A stretch of DNA of 64,000 bases from Bryobacteraceae bacterium (GTDB lineage: Bacteria > Acidobacteriota > Terriglobia > Bryobacterales > Bryobacteraceae), in the NCBI GenBank assembly GCA_025055455.1, contig JANWXD010000018.1, forward strand, positions 1 to 64,000. Reading direction: 5' to 3'. Below, in pieces: positions 8,258 through 16,778 of this stretch. The notes below the pieces were generated by a model, which worked only from the letters and a program-made list of their open reading frames with translations, made no database searches and was not told the DNA's origin. Position numbers and translations under genes: made by a program. Within the stretch, counting starts at the first letter, position 1, and every line of letters begins with the position of its first letter.

Positions 8258-9328
8258 ATGCTGTGCCGGGTCTGCGGAAAAGGCCGGACACTCGTAAGCG
8301 CGGCGCCGGGAGTCTGCCTGAATTGCATCCGCGTGCGGCCCGGGGAGGCGCTGGCAGTCGCGGAGCAGGCTCATGCCGCTACGCGCCGGGCGTTCGCCTT
8401 GCCGGAGATGCCGCCGCAGACCGCCGGCGGAAGGCTCTGTCCCCTGTGCAGCCGTGAGTGCGTGATCGGGGAGGGCCAGCGCGGCTACTGCGGGCTGCGC
8501 ACCGTCCGCAACGGCCGGCTGGTGAATCTCGCGGGGACGCCCGCCCGCGGGCTGCTCACCTGGTACCGTGACCCGCTGCCCACGAACTGCGTGGCGGACT
8601 GGGTTTGCCGCGGCAGCCGGATGCAGGGTTTCCACAACCTCGCCGTCTTCTACGAGAGTTGCACACTCAACTGCCTTTTCTGTCAGAACTGGCATTTCCG
8701 GGAAACGCGCGTCACAGCTTCCGGGATCTCGGCTGAGGAACTCGCCTCCGCCGCCAACGCACGGACCTTTTGTGTTTGCTTCTTCGGCGGCGATCCGGCC
8801 TCGCAGATGCCGCACGCGCTGGCCGCCGGACGCCTTTTGGCGAGACGCGGCGTGACGGTGTGCTGGGAGACAGCCGGAATGTCGCGTGCGAGGCTGCTGG
8901 ACTACGCGGTCGAGCTCTCTTTGCGCAGCGGCGGATGCGTCAAGTTCGATCTGAAGGCATATGACGACACACTACACCGCGCGCTCACCGGGGGCTCCAA
9001 TGCGCCGACGCTGGAGAATTTCGCTCGAGTTGCGCGGCGGATCCCGGAGCGGCCGGATCCACCGCTGCTCGTGGCCAGCACGCTCTTGGTGCCCGGTTAC
9101 GTGGACGCCGCCGAGGTCGGCCGCATCGCACGCTTCATTGCGTCGCTCGATCCGAGTATTCCCTACGCGCTGCTCGGCTTCGCGCCGCACTTTGCCATGG
9201 GCGACCTCCTGCGCACTTCGCTTTCTCATGCCGAGGAGGCGGAAGCCGCGGCGCGGGCAGCAGGGCTCACCCGCGTCCGTATCGGGAACCGCCACTTGCT
9301 CGGGGCGGATTACCCGTCAGTGGGGTAG
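8258..9328 (+). CDS. Radical SAM protein, AmmeMemoRadiSam/PFL-activase-like
   Basis: About 356 residues. Two N-terminal cysteine-rich knuckles (CRVCGK with CLNC, then CPLCSREC with YCGLR) precede a radical SAM core with the CX3CX2C motif CTLNCLFC, binding the 4Fe-4S cluster that cleaves S-adenosylmethionine. FFGGDPASQMP is the GGE-like strand and KFDLKAYDD a later barrel strand. This architecture resembles AmrS-type and pyruvate-formate-lyase-activase-like proteins; the substrate is unknown and no MEMO or AMMECR1 gene is adjacent. The ATG at 8258 is only one base after AAGGAG, an awkward spacing; upstream frame belongs to the sulfatase relic, so the relic may have supplied its ribosome site. 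Confidence 0.87.
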   Translation: MLCRVCGKGRTLVSAAPGVCLNCIRVRPGEALAVAEQAHAATRRAFALPEMPPQTAGGRLCPLCSRECVIGEGQRGYCGLRTVRNGRLVNLAGTPARGLLTWYRDPLPTNCVADWVCRGSRMQGFHNLAVFYESCTLNCLFCQNWHFRETRVTASGISAEELASAANARTFCVCFFGGDPASQMPHALAAGRLLARRGVTVCWETAGMSRARLLDYAVELSLRSGGCVKFDLKAYDDTLHRALTGGSNAPTLENFARVARRIPERPDPPLLVASTLLVPGYVDAAEVGRIARFIASLDPSIPYALLGFAPHFAMGDLLRTSLSHAEEAEAAARAAGLTRVRIGNRHLLGADYPSVG

Positions 9329-9360
9329 AGAATGTCTGCTGCTTGCTTTAGGCAGCTTCA

Positions 9361-9387
9361 GCCCGCCGGTACGTTTTCCCGACGGGC
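9361..9387. terminator. Hairpin between convergent radical SAM gene and receptor remnant
   Basis: GCCCG (9361-9365) pairs with CGGGC (9383-9387), and after one mismatch CGG pairs with CCG around a loop containing TTTT. It lies 33 bases after the radical SAM stop. Confidence 0.45.
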
Positions 9388-9399
9388 CGCAAACTCACG

Positions 9400-9693
9400 T
9401 CAAAACTCTACTCGCACGTTGAACTGGATCAGCCGGCTCAGGCCGTTCTGAGCGGTCACGCGACCGAAATTACCGCTGGTCGGATCGGTGTTTGGGCCCT
9501 CGAAATTGGTGTGGTTGGTGGCGTTGAGCATGTCGACGTCGAAACTGGCCCTCCAGCGCTCGGTGATCCGGAAGACCCGCTTGATTTTGACGTCCCAGTT
9601 GCGGATTCCGTCCTGGCGCAGCGCGTCCAGCCGCGTCGGGAACACGCGGGCGCCGATTCCAGGACTTGTCAAGAGACGAGCCTCGCGAGGCAA
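9400..9693 (-). pseudogene. C-terminal stub of a TonB-dependent receptor
   Basis: About 95 residues that match only the last strands of an Oar-type TonB-dependent receptor: RVFPTRLDALRQDG, GIRNWDVKIKR, RASFDVDMLNATNHTNF and a terminal strand FNVRVEF ending in Phe, the usual outer-membrane barrel signature. The intact paralogue in this window (59495-62740) has the equivalent GLRNWDLSLLKNF and LFNAFNTTQFNG. Upstream of 9693 the receptor similarity stops and the 97 bases to malQ show nothing recognisable, so the plug and most of the barrel are gone. Not expected to make a functional protein. Confidence 0.75.
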
Positions 9694-9790
9694 AGGCTTC
9701 CGAGCAGCGCGCCGTCCCCCAGCCGTCTGAGGACCGTGGCCTGTGGATTGCGGCGCCCTTGGATCCGTTCGGAGGCGCGCTGGCCCCCGC

Positions 9791-12013
9791 TCAGGACCAG
9801 TTCCGCCGTCCCGTGCGCTCCAACCAATGCCGCAGCATGGCGGTGACAGCGCGCGCCTCCGGCAAACTGCGTAGTTCTTCGACCGTAAAGCGCATTTTGT
9901 GGCGCCAGTTCGGATACTCGCCCGTGGTGCCTGGCACGTTCTGTTGTTCCGTTTCTTTGGTCAAGTCCTCCTGGTTGACGAGCATGAGCATCGAGGGCGT
10001 AGTGGCCAGAAACCCGACGATCGCGTTGTGCAGCTCTCCGGTCAGTTCGGCGATGGCGGCAGCGTCGTGCGGAACGAAGTCCGGCAGCAGCCCGAGGCGG
10101 AACAGCAAGTCGAGAAGCCTTTGCTTGTCGAGACAGCGGCCACGAAGTGCCTCGCGATACTGGGCGTCGGTCAGCCGGCCCGCGGCCCGCCGCGCTTCAA
10201 TATCCCGGCCGAGCCAAAAGCCCGCCAGGGTCGGCAAGTCATGCGTCGTGGCGGCCACCAGCGCCTGTCGAGGATACTGCTCCGGCGGGCGAAACTCCCC
10301 GTCACTGTTTTTTTCGAACCACAGTACTCGATAGCCGAGGATGCCGAAGCGTTCCATCTCCGTGCGGATCCACGGCTCGACGGTTCCCAGATCCTCGCCG
10401 ATAATCACCACGCGGTTTCGGACGCTCTCCAAGGCGAGGATGCGGAGCAAGTCCTCGTGGAAGTCGCGTACATAGGCGCCTCGGGCCGCCTCCATGCCAT
10501 CGGGGATCCAAAACAGCCGGAAGAAGCGCATGACATGATCCACCCGTAGGGCGCCTCCGTGAGCGCAATTGCGGCGGATGGATTCGACAAACAGCCGGTA
10601 AGCCGTGCGGCGGTGGTGGCGCGCCTGGGGCGGCGGAAAGCCCCAGTCCTGTCCGCCGGGCGAGAAGTCATCCGGCGGCGCGCCCACACGGCAACCTTCG
10701 GCGAAAAACGGCCGGCGAGCCCACACATCGGCGCCACAGCGGTCGGTGGCCAAGGCGAGGTCATGGTACAGACCGATGCGCATGCCCTTGTGCCGCGCGT
10801 ACTGCTGGGCCGCGGCCAGTTGCTGCTCGAGCTGCCATTGCACGTACTTGTGGAAGAGAACGTCGCGCCGCCGCTCGCGCGCGAACGTGCGCACGGCATC
10901 CGAGTCGGGATGGCGGTACGCTTCGGGCCACTCCGGCCAGACCCAGATCCCGGGGTTGTGCGCGCGTATCCATTCGTCCAGGGCGCAGTAAACGGCAAAC
11001 TGCTCCAACAACTCGCCCTGCTGAGCGCAATAGTGCTCGAAAGCTTCGTGGCGCGAGGGCGTGGCGTCTTCCAGGAAGGTTTCGTAGGCGATTTCGAGAA
11101 ACCGGCGTTTGAGCGCCCAGACTCGTTCGTATTCCACCAACGGCGCGGCGCGCAGGTTACGGATTTCGTCTTGTACTTCCGGGCTGGCGAACAGCGACCG
11201 CGCCCGGCGCGAGCGCTGGAACTCTTCGATGCGCTCCACGTCGACGTAAAGGGGGTTGCGAAAAAAGACCGAGTTCGGCAGATAGGGACTGGTGTTGAAC
11301 GGGGTGCGGTTGTGGATGGCGTGCAAGGGGTTCAGTGCGACAAAGGACACGCCGGCGTCGTCCGCCGCCCAGTCGAGGAAGCGCTCGAGGTCGGTGAAGT
11401 CGCCGCAGCCCCAGTTGCGGGCCGAGCGCAGGCCAAACAAACTGATGGCGATTCCCGCCATACGGCCCCCGGCGAGCAGCTCCGGCGGGAGCCACGCACG
11501 CTGGGGGCAAACGATCAGCGGGCTCGAGGCCACTGCACCGCCGACTTCCACTTGGATGGAGTGGTAGCCGAGGCGCAGCGGCGGAAGCGGGGTTCGCTTG
11601 CGGCAAAAGAGTTGGCCGCGCAGAAAGGCCGACCCTGATTCCGGGAGCCCGGCGGTCGGCACGACCCAGTGCTCCTGGCCCTCCCCTTCCCAACGAATTG
11701 TGATCGCAGCGTGTTCCGCCTCCTGGGGAACATTGAGGGGCAACTCGCGGGCTGCTTCGTCCAGGACCAGAACGGGAGGAAGCAGCTGCGACCACTCTTG
11801 CCAGAGAGCCCCTTCCACCGCCGCATCGAGGGTCTCACGGCTGGAGCAGTCCACCCCCATGGCTTGCAGGATCGCGCGCAAAACGTCGGGCTCGGCGACG
11901 TGCCGCACGCCCCGCACGTCCCAGTACTCGAGCTGGACTCCGAAGAAAGCAGCGGCGCGGGTGAGGGCTTCTTCCTCCGTCGCCGAGGGAACGAACGTGA
12001 TGTGGAAGGCCAC
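9791..12013 (-). CDS. malQ: 4-alpha-glucanotransferase (amylomaltase)
   Basis: GH77 enzyme that disproportionates maltodextrins during glycogen/maltose metabolism in the cytoplasm. The catalytic set is complete: nucleophile Asp in LRVDHVMRFF, acid/base Glu in IIGEDLGTV and transition-state Asp in TTHDLPTLAG. SARNWGCGDFTDL and LNPLHA mark the first barrel strands. A roughly 200-residue N-terminal extension precedes the barrel, as in longer bacterial MalQ forms, giving 740 residues. The frame runs on upstream through nuoB, so the start is taken as GTG 12013, giving AFHITFVPSATEEE; no Shine-Dalgarno is visible, but TAGAAT lies five bases before it. Diverges from nuoB. Confidence 0.93.
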   Translation of the reverse strand: MAFHITFVPSATEEEALTRAAAFFGVQLEYWDVRGVRHVAEPDVLRAILQAMGVDCSSRETLDAAVEGALWQEWSQLLPPVLVLDEAARELPLNVPQEAEHAAITIRWEGEGQEHWVVPTAGLPESGSAFLRGQLFCRKRTPLPPLRLGYHSIQVEVGGAVASSPLIVCPQRAWLPPELLAGGRMAGIAISLFGLRSARNWGCGDFTDLERFLDWAADDAGVSFVALNPLHAIHNRTPFNTSPYLPNSVFFRNPLYVDVERIEEFQRSRRARSLFASPEVQDEIRNLRAAPLVEYERVWALKRRFLEIAYETFLEDATPSRHEAFEHYCAQQGELLEQFAVYCALDEWIRAHNPGIWVWPEWPEAYRHPDSDAVRTFARERRRDVLFHKYVQWQLEQQLAAAQQYARHKGMRIGLYHDLALATDRCGADVWARRPFFAEGCRVGAPPDDFSPGGQDWGFPPPQARHHRRTAYRLFVESIRRNCAHGGALRVDHVMRFFRLFWIPDGMEAARGAYVRDFHEDLLRILALESVRNRVVIIGEDLGTVEPWIRTEMERFGILGYRVLWFEKNSDGEFRPPEQYPRQALVAATTHDLPTLAGFWLGRDIEARRAAGRLTDAQYREALRGRCLDKQRLLDLLFRLGLLPDFVPHDAAAIAELTGELHNAIVGFLATTPSMLMLVNQEDLTKETEQQNVPGTTGEYPNWRHKMRFTVEELRSLPEARAVTAMLRHWLERTGRRNWS

Positions 12014-12049
12014 TACTGATTCTAACTGGATTCGTGGGAGAATAAAGAT

Positions 12050-12619
12050 ATGCCGCTCGACCGCTCGGCGCGGTTCAACATGACGGGGATGTCCGATGTG
12101 CCGGAGGACTTCTTCGCGCGCGTGGACAACGAAGAGTTTCGCGCGCCCGTAGAGGGCGTGTTGACCACCACGGTCGACAAGGTAATCAACTGGGCGCGCA
12201 AGAACTCCATCTGGCCCATGACCTTCGGCCTGGCCTGCTGTGCCATCGAGATGATGGCCATGAGCGCCTCGCGCTTCGACATTGCGCGGTTCGGGGCCGA
12301 GGTGTTCCGGGGCTCGCCGCGCCAGTCGGATCTGATGATCATCGCCGGCAGGGTGTCCAACAAGATGGCGCCCGTGATCCGCCAGCTTTACCAGCAGATG
12401 CCGGAGCCGAAATGGGTGATCTCGATGGGCGCCTGCGCCACCTCCACCGGCGTCTTCAGCAACTATGCCCTCATCCCCGTCAATCAGATCATCCCCGTGG
12501 ATGTGTATGTGCCGGGTTGCCCGCCGCGCCCCGAGCAGCTCATTTACGCCATCATGTTGCTCCAGAAGAAGATCGAGCGGCAAAGGGGCACGGCGCGGGA
12601 AGTGCTGAATCTCGCCTGA
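12050..12619 (+). CDS. nuoB: NADH-quinone oxidoreductase subunit B, orphan copy
   Basis: 189 residues of the NuoB/PSST family, which in complex I carries the N2 4Fe-4S cluster that passes electrons to quinone. All cluster-type cysteines are present: the adjacent pair in [10 protein letters not shown], one in GACATS and one in [13 protein letters not shown] 12050 has GGGAG about nine bases upstream. No other nuo gene is nearby: malQ diverges to the left and the PDZ gene converges on the right. It may serve a complex I encoded elsewhere, or be a solitary second copy. Confidence 0.92.
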   Translation: MPLDRSARFNMTGMSDVPEDFFARVDNEEFRAPVEGVLTTTVDKVINWARKNSIWPMTFGLACCAIEMMAMSASRFDIARFGAEVFRGSPRQSDLMIIAGRVSNKMAPVIRQLYQQMPEPKWVISMGACATSTGVFSNYALIPVNQIIPVDVYVPGCPPRPEQLIYAIMLLQKKIERQRGTAREVLNLA

Positions 12620-12922
12620 GCGCGGGGGCTCACGCCGCCCCGGAGGCGGCCTGAGGGCGTTCTGGATTACCTACCTCGTGAGGCGGCCTGCCACGGAAGC
12701 CGCTCTGGCGTCAAGAGTCCCAAACCAACGGGTTCACAGTCTGGCGAATCGGGAGTTGGCGCGGAGGATCGGGACCACGCGCTGGGGCGCGCTGGAACAC
12801 AAGGCGCAATTCCAGCGCACGGATTGATTGCACCGGGACCGCGTTCTTCGGATCCGCGTCCCGCGCTCCGGGGTGCTCGCTTGTGTCGATTGCGACTGGG
12901 CGGCCTGCCCGCCGGCGGTTCT
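12620..12922. other. 303-base gap between convergent genes, with a hairpin
   Basis: Immediately after nuoB lies a GCCGCC/GGCGGC hairpin (12634-12639, 12645-12650, five-base loop), a possible terminator. A start-less open frame of about 60 codons ends at the TGA at 12827 (ending EHKAQFQRTD); I do not recognise it. Nothing else is supported. Confidence 0.45.
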
Positions 12923-13912
12923 TTACAGCTCCTGTTGCTGGCCGACCCGCTCGACGCGGGGACGCTCCGGCCGCGACACCGGCTCCTCGAGCGTCACCGT
13001 CACATTCATCTCTTTGCGGTTGCGCACCAACGCGAGGGTGACCGTTTTTTGCTCCCGGCGAGCCTCCCGGAGCCGCCGCGACAGCTCCTGCGGCGAGTCC
13101 ACCGGACGGTCGTTCACCCTCGTGATGACGTCCCCGGCCTTGATGCCCGCTTTTTCGGCGGGCGAGTCTTTCAAGACGGTCCGAACCAGCACGCCCTCTT
13201 TCACGCCAAAATAGTCCGCCAACTGGTCACTCAGGGACTCCGCCTCGATGCCGAGCAAAGTGGTCCGCCAAGACATGAGCGGGCTCGGGAGATCGGGTAT
13301 GCGGAACACCCGAATCTCACCTGCCTCCCGGCGGACGCGGTCCAGTTCCCGCTGTAACCGGTCGAGATCGAACGAAAATACGCCACGGTCTCGAGTGGTT
13401 CCGATCGTGGCCGTGACGGTTTGGGTTTGTCCCTCCCGGCTGATGAGCAGCGTTGCCTTGCGGCCGGGCGGGGTTTCGCGGACCAAACGGATGAACTGCT
13501 CGGTGCCTTCGACCCGTTGACCGTTGTATTCGAGCACCACGTCGCCTTTCTTCAGTCCCGCCTTCTCCGCGGGGCTGTCGGGTTCGACGCGGGTAATTTC
13601 GACGCCCCGCTCTTCTTTGAGCTTGAGGGCCTTGGCGCGCTCGGCGTCGATTTCCGCCACGCCCACCCCGAGAAAGCTGCGGCTGCCAGAGCGGATGACG
13701 ATCGCGCGATCCTCAGTGGCGGCCTCAGAGTCCGGATCGGAATCCAGCGGAAGCAGGGCGACGGTGTGCATGTAGGGCGCCGCCCGAGAGCCTCCAGTGA
13801 CCGTCCCATGGGCTGGGGGCGCGATGGGGCTCAGGTCGTACGCCAGCAACGTCGAAGCGAGCGCCATGGGCGCCAACACGGTTCTCGTCGATGGGTTTGT
13901 CAGCCAAGCCAT
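12923..13912 (-). CDS. Exported double-PDZ domain protein
   Basis: 329 residues: a hydrophobic N-terminal segment (MALASTLLAYDL), a linker, then two PDZ domains. The first spans roughly residues 78-165 (FLGVGVAE, SPAEKAGLKKGDVVLEYNG, VRETPPGRKATLLI) and the second 220-305 (LLGIEAESL, DSPAEKAGIKAGDVITRVND). No trypsin-like catalytic motifs remain, so it is like the PDZ half of DegQ/HtrA without the protease. AGGAGG sits six bases before the ATG. It is the last gene of the sigma/anti-sigma operon, 36 bases after the DUF4097-like gene, suggesting a role in sensing or binding misfolded envelope proteins. Confidence 0.88.
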   Translation of the reverse strand: MAWLTNPSTRTVLAPMALASTLLAYDLSPIAPPAHGTVTGGSRAAPYMHTVALLPLDSDPDSEAATEDRAIVIRSGSRSFLGVGVAEIDAERAKALKLKEERGVEITRVEPDSPAEKAGLKKGDVVLEYNGQRVEGTEQFIRLVRETPPGRKATLLISREGQTQTVTATIGTTRDRGVFSFDLDRLQRELDRVRREAGEIRVFRIPDLPSPLMSWRTTLLGIEAESLSDQLADYFGVKEGVLVRTVLKDSPAEKAGIKAGDVITRVNDRPVDSPQELSRRLREARREQKTVTLALVRNRKEMNVTVTLEEPVSRPERPRVERVGQQQEL

Positions 13913-13948
13913 TACAATCCTCCTGTCGCGGCCGACTGGTGGCCGCGC

Positions 13949-15115
13949 TTACTTTCGCCGGAGGTAGATCGTGCCGCCGGCTGCCGAGATTTCGAGCAGG
14001 GGGCCGCCACCGTTCAGGGAGCCTTCAGCCATCACCACGGGGGCGCTCGGAGATCCGGCCGGCTTGATGGCCAGCTCGCGGAAGTCCGAGACGATCTGTC
14101 TCACCCTCCAAGGCGATTGGTTCCAAGCTCGTACGCTCACCGCTAAGTTAGACGGAATGTACACGGTAATGTCACCTGCATGGGTTCGGAGGTAAGACTC
14201 GTCGAATTCCAACCGGACCAGTTCCGCCACGATGCTACCGGCGGAGGTCGAGGCCTGGATGGGTCCGGCGATGCCCCGCAAATCCAGCGGGCCCACCCCG
14301 GATTGGGCTCGCACCCCCGCCGCCGCCCCGACGGTGATGGCTCCTGAACCCGTGGCGCCAACCACCATCCCGCCGGCGTGACGGACCCGGATGAGTCCTC
14401 CGGCGGTGTTGGCGACCACGGTGGAGGCGGCGCGTTCCACCTGGATGTTGCCACCCGCCGTGACCGCCTCGAGTTTTCCTCCGATTTCTCCGACGACGAT
14501 CTCCCCGCCGGCCGTTTCCAGGCGGGCGTTGCCGGCAATCCGCCGAGCCCGAATCGAGCCTCCACCCGAGCGGCAATGGAGAGCGCCATTCAGATCGCCT
14601 GCTTCGATGTCGCCGCCCCCAGTTCGGGCAATCACGTCGCCGCCGATTCGATCCAGCCAGATGCGGCCTCCGGCGGTGGCCACCCGCACCGCGCCGTCCA
14701 ACCCCGCGATCCGAACCGAACCCGTTGCCGCTGTCAACACGGTTCGGCTCACGGCGGAGGGCACCTCCACTTCGAGTTCGCATGCCGTCGCCGAGCGCAT
14801 GGGCTGGCTCACCCAGAGAGCAATGCCGCTCCGGCTGCTCGCGCTTCGCAGGACGATTTGGCTCAAGAGCCGCCGGGCCTGCCCCTGCTCCGCCGCCCGC
14901 ACGCGTCGAACGAGAACATAACGGATGGCGGACCGGCCGGCTACGCCCCGAACGCTCAGCGAACCCGGACAGGAAATGCGCAGGCTCTCGATCTCCCCCG
15001 TCGGCACTTCGCCCTGCACGGTGTCCACCCAGAAGCTGCCTTCGCGGCGAAGCGGCGGGTCGGTTTGAGCCGCAGCGAGAAGCGCAAAACCGAGAAGAAC
15101 CGCACCACCCCGCAT
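13949..15115 (-). CDS. Exported DUF4097-like beta-helical envelope protein
   Basis: 388 residues with a signal peptide (AVLLGFALLAAAQ). The centre is a run of short repeats of the DUF4097/putative auto-adhesin type: GSVRIAGLDGAVRVATAGG, GGDIEAGDLNGALHCRSGG, NARLETAGGEIVVGEIGG and so on, each about 20 residues, expected to form a beta-solenoid. The C-terminus ISAAGGTIYLRRK closes the stack. Its ATG overlaps the TGA of the anti-sigma gene by four bases (ATGA), so the two are translationally coupled. The frame continues upstream to 16000 without a stop, but that part is a shadow of the anti-sigma gene. Function unknown; proteins of this family often accompany ECF sigma/anti-sigma pairs. Confidence 0.83.
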   Translation of the reverse strand: MRGGAVLLGFALLAAAQTDPPLRREGSFWVDTVQGEVPTGEIESLRISCPGSLSVRGVAGRSAIRYVLVRRVRAAEQGQARRLLSQIVLRSASSRSGIALWVSQPMRSATACELEVEVPSAVSRTVLTAATGSVRIAGLDGAVRVATAGGRIWLDRIGGDVIARTGGGDIEAGDLNGALHCRSGGGSIRARRIAGNARLETAGGEIVVGEIGGKLEAVTAGGNIQVERAASTVVANTAGGLIRVRHAGGMVVGATGSGAITVGAAAGVRAQSGVGPLDLRGIAGPIQASTSAGSIVAELVRLEFDESYLRTHAGDITVYIPSNLAVSVRAWNQSPWRVRQIVSDFRELAIKPAGSPSAPVVMAEGSLNGGGPLLEISAAGGTIYLRRK

Positions 15116-16005
15116 CAAAACGTCTCCACAGACGCGTTCATCTCGCGCAGCGCCTTCTGGCACCGGTCCCGGACATAGAGATTTTCTTCTTTGTGCAGGA
15201 GCTCTTGGAGCAAACCCGCCAACTCCAACTCCTTGTGCTGCGTGAGCAAGTCGATGGCCTCGATGCGGACCCCGGCGTTGTCGTCGGCCAGCAAGACCTG
15301 CGCCAAAACCGCGCGCACCTGGGCGTCGGAGGCGTACGGGCGCAAGGCCTGGAGAGCTTTGAGCCGGACGCCCGGATTCGGGTCCGAACGTAGAGCGTGC
15401 AGTAGAGCCTCGCGAACGTCGGGCGATTCGGTTCGTACGCGGAGCACATCCATCGACAGCGCACGGAGTCCGGGGTCCGGCGAAGCGCTGGCGGCGGTCA
15501 GCAGGAGCCGCCGGATCCGGTCGTCCTCCAAAGTCCCCGTCAGCACGCGCTGCCGCGTTTCCTCGAGCACGATGCGCACCTTGCCGGAGGAACCCGGCTC
15601 GACAGAACGCACCTGGACCGCGACCGGTTCGGGGGCCGAGGGCAGAGGCCATCGGGAAGCCCCATCCGGAACGAGCCGCGCAGACAGGAAACCGGCGATC
15701 AGGAGTGCCAAGGCGGCGGCCGGCTTCCAAACCCACGGCGGCGCCAGCCGGCTCCACCATGGCGCATGCCCGACACTCAGGCGTTCCAGGCGTTCGGAAA
15801 GCCTGGCGCGGCATTCGGCTAACAGGTGCTGCGGTGGCGCCGCAGCCGCCTGGTTCAGGGCGCGGTGCCAGGCGCGCTCCCCCTCGAGCGCTTCCCGACA
15901 GCCGAGGCAGTGTTCGAGGTGTTCCTCGAGCCGCTCTTCTTCCTCGAACGACAGCTCCCCGTAAAGCAACAGCGGCAATTGCTCCCGAACGTGCGCGCAC
16001 GTCAT
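15115..16005 (-). CDS. Anti-sigma factor with zinc-finger (zf-HC2) and HEAT repeats
   Basis: 296 residues. Residues 1-40 form a zf-HC2 anti-sigma domain (CAHVREQLPLLLYGELS then HLEHCLGC, the H-x3-C-x2-C zinc site), which binds ECF sigma factors. A single membrane segment (AAALALLIAGFLSARLV, about residues 95-112) follows, and the rest, outside the membrane, is a set of HEAT-like repeats (DPGLRALSMDVLR, NPGVRLKALQALR, NAGVRIEAIDLL). The combination suggests a membrane anti-sigma whose periplasmic arm senses a protein partner. Start and stop overlap the sigma and DUF4097-like genes by four bases each. Confidence 0.87.
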   Translation of the reverse strand: MTCAHVREQLPLLLYGELSFEEEERLEEHLEHCLGCREALEGERAWHRALNQAAAAPPQHLLAECRARLSERLERLSVGHAPWWSRLAPPWVWKPAAALALLIAGFLSARLVPDGASRWPLPSAPEPVAVQVRSVEPGSSGKVRIVLEETRQRVLTGTLEDDRIRRLLLTAASASPDPGLRALSMDVLRVRTESPDVREALLHALRSDPNPGVRLKALQALRPYASDAQVRAVLAQVLLADDNAGVRIEAIDLLTQHKELELAGLLQELLHKEENLYVRDRCQKALREMNASVETF

Positions 16006-16628
16006 CGAAAATCTCCCAGAGCTTGACGCATCTTCCGCGTGGCGCGAAACAGACAGTTTTTCGCGGCCTCCTCGCTCGAGCCGAGAATTTCGCCGATCGT
16101 TTTCAGCCGCAAGCCCTCGTAATGGCGGAGTTGGAACACCAGCCGCTCCCGTGGTGTCAGCGAGGCCAAGACCTTTTCTATCCGGGCTTTGAGCTCCAGG
16201 CTGAGCAGCCTCCGTTCCGGGTCCGCGGCGGCGTGGTGTTCGGCGAGAACTTCCGTTCGGTCTCGGGCGCCGTCCTCCGTCTCCCTCACCGCTGGCTCCT
16301 CAGGTCGGGCCTTTCGTTTGCGGAGCCAGTCCAAGCACACGTTGGTCACGATCCGGTATAGCCAGGTGTGAAAGCTACAATCGAACCGGAACGTGTGCAG
16401 GTTCTTGTAGACTCGCAAGAAGGCCTCTTGGTAGACGTCCCGGGCGTCTTCGGCACTGCCGAGCAAGTTCCATGCCAGACGCAGTACACCCTGATCGTAG
16501 GAGCGGACCAAACGCTCGAAAGCTTCCCGGTCGCCTCGCTGAGCGGCGCGAATCCAGGCGGCTTCGTCCGCCTCCGAGGCCGCGCTCCACTCAGCACTCA
16601 AAGCGGCATCCCGTAAGACCGCCAACAC
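16002..16628 (-). CDS. ECF RNA polymerase sigma factor
   Basis: 208 residues with both ECF regions. Region 2 reads GDREAFERLVRSYDQGV, DARDVYQEAFLRVYKNL and FHTWLYRIVTNVCLDWLRKR (the -10 recognition helix and core-binding helix); region 4 reads LTPRERLVFQLRHYEGL with KTIGEILGSSEEAAKNCLFRATRKM, the helix-turn-helix for the -35 element. The first codon is GTG 16628 and no clear Shine-Dalgarno is seen, so the first 20 residues are uncertain. Its stop overlaps the anti-sigma start (ATGA). An ECF-like promoter lies just upstream, fitting autoregulation. The operon points to an envelope stress response. Confidence 0.93.
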   Translation of the reverse strand: MLAVLRDAALSAEWSAASEADEAAWIRAAQRGDREAFERLVRSYDQGVLRLAWNLLGSAEDARDVYQEAFLRVYKNLHTFRFDCSFHTWLYRIVTNVCLDWLRKRKARPEEPAVRETEDGARDRTEVLAEHHAAADPERRLLSLELKARIEKVLASLTPRERLVFQLRHYEGLRLKTIGEILGSSEEAAKNCLFRATRKMRQALGDFR

Positions 16629-16640
16629 CCACCATTGGTT

Positions 16641-16668
16641 ATAGACGGGCCGCGTGGGGAAAGGTTAG
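16641..16668 (-). promoter_or_regulatory. Possible ECF-type autoregulated promoter
   Basis: On the minus strand CTAACCTTT (16668-16660) is followed 17 bases after its AAC by GTCTAT (16646-16641). An AAC-containing -35 and a GTC-containing -10 at this spacing are typical of ECF promoters, and it lies 13-40 bases before the sigma factor start. Confidence 0.4.
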
Positions 16669-16778
16669 TTTTCGGCCGAGGCTGAACTTGCGATGTCGGT
16701 GATCGCCGACGAGGCCGACAAGCTCTGCCCGCTCGGCGCAGCGACGCGCACGCCTTCGGCGATGGGTCAGATCGATGC

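Noticed and set aside
12050-12619. Start of a complete nuo operon
   Set aside because: After nuoB comes a hairpin and a convergent PDZ gene; no nuoC, nuoD or other subunit is found.
12639-12827. A gene ending EHKAQFQRTD
   Set aside because: No start codon in place, no ribosome site and no recognisable domain over about 60 codons; chance is likely in GC-rich DNA.
13949-16000. A single 683-residue protein fusing the anti-sigma region with the DUF4097-like gene
   Set aside because: The first 295 codons are a shadow of the anti-sigma gene, which has its own zinc finger, helix and ATGA overlaps; the signal peptide at 15115 marks the real start.
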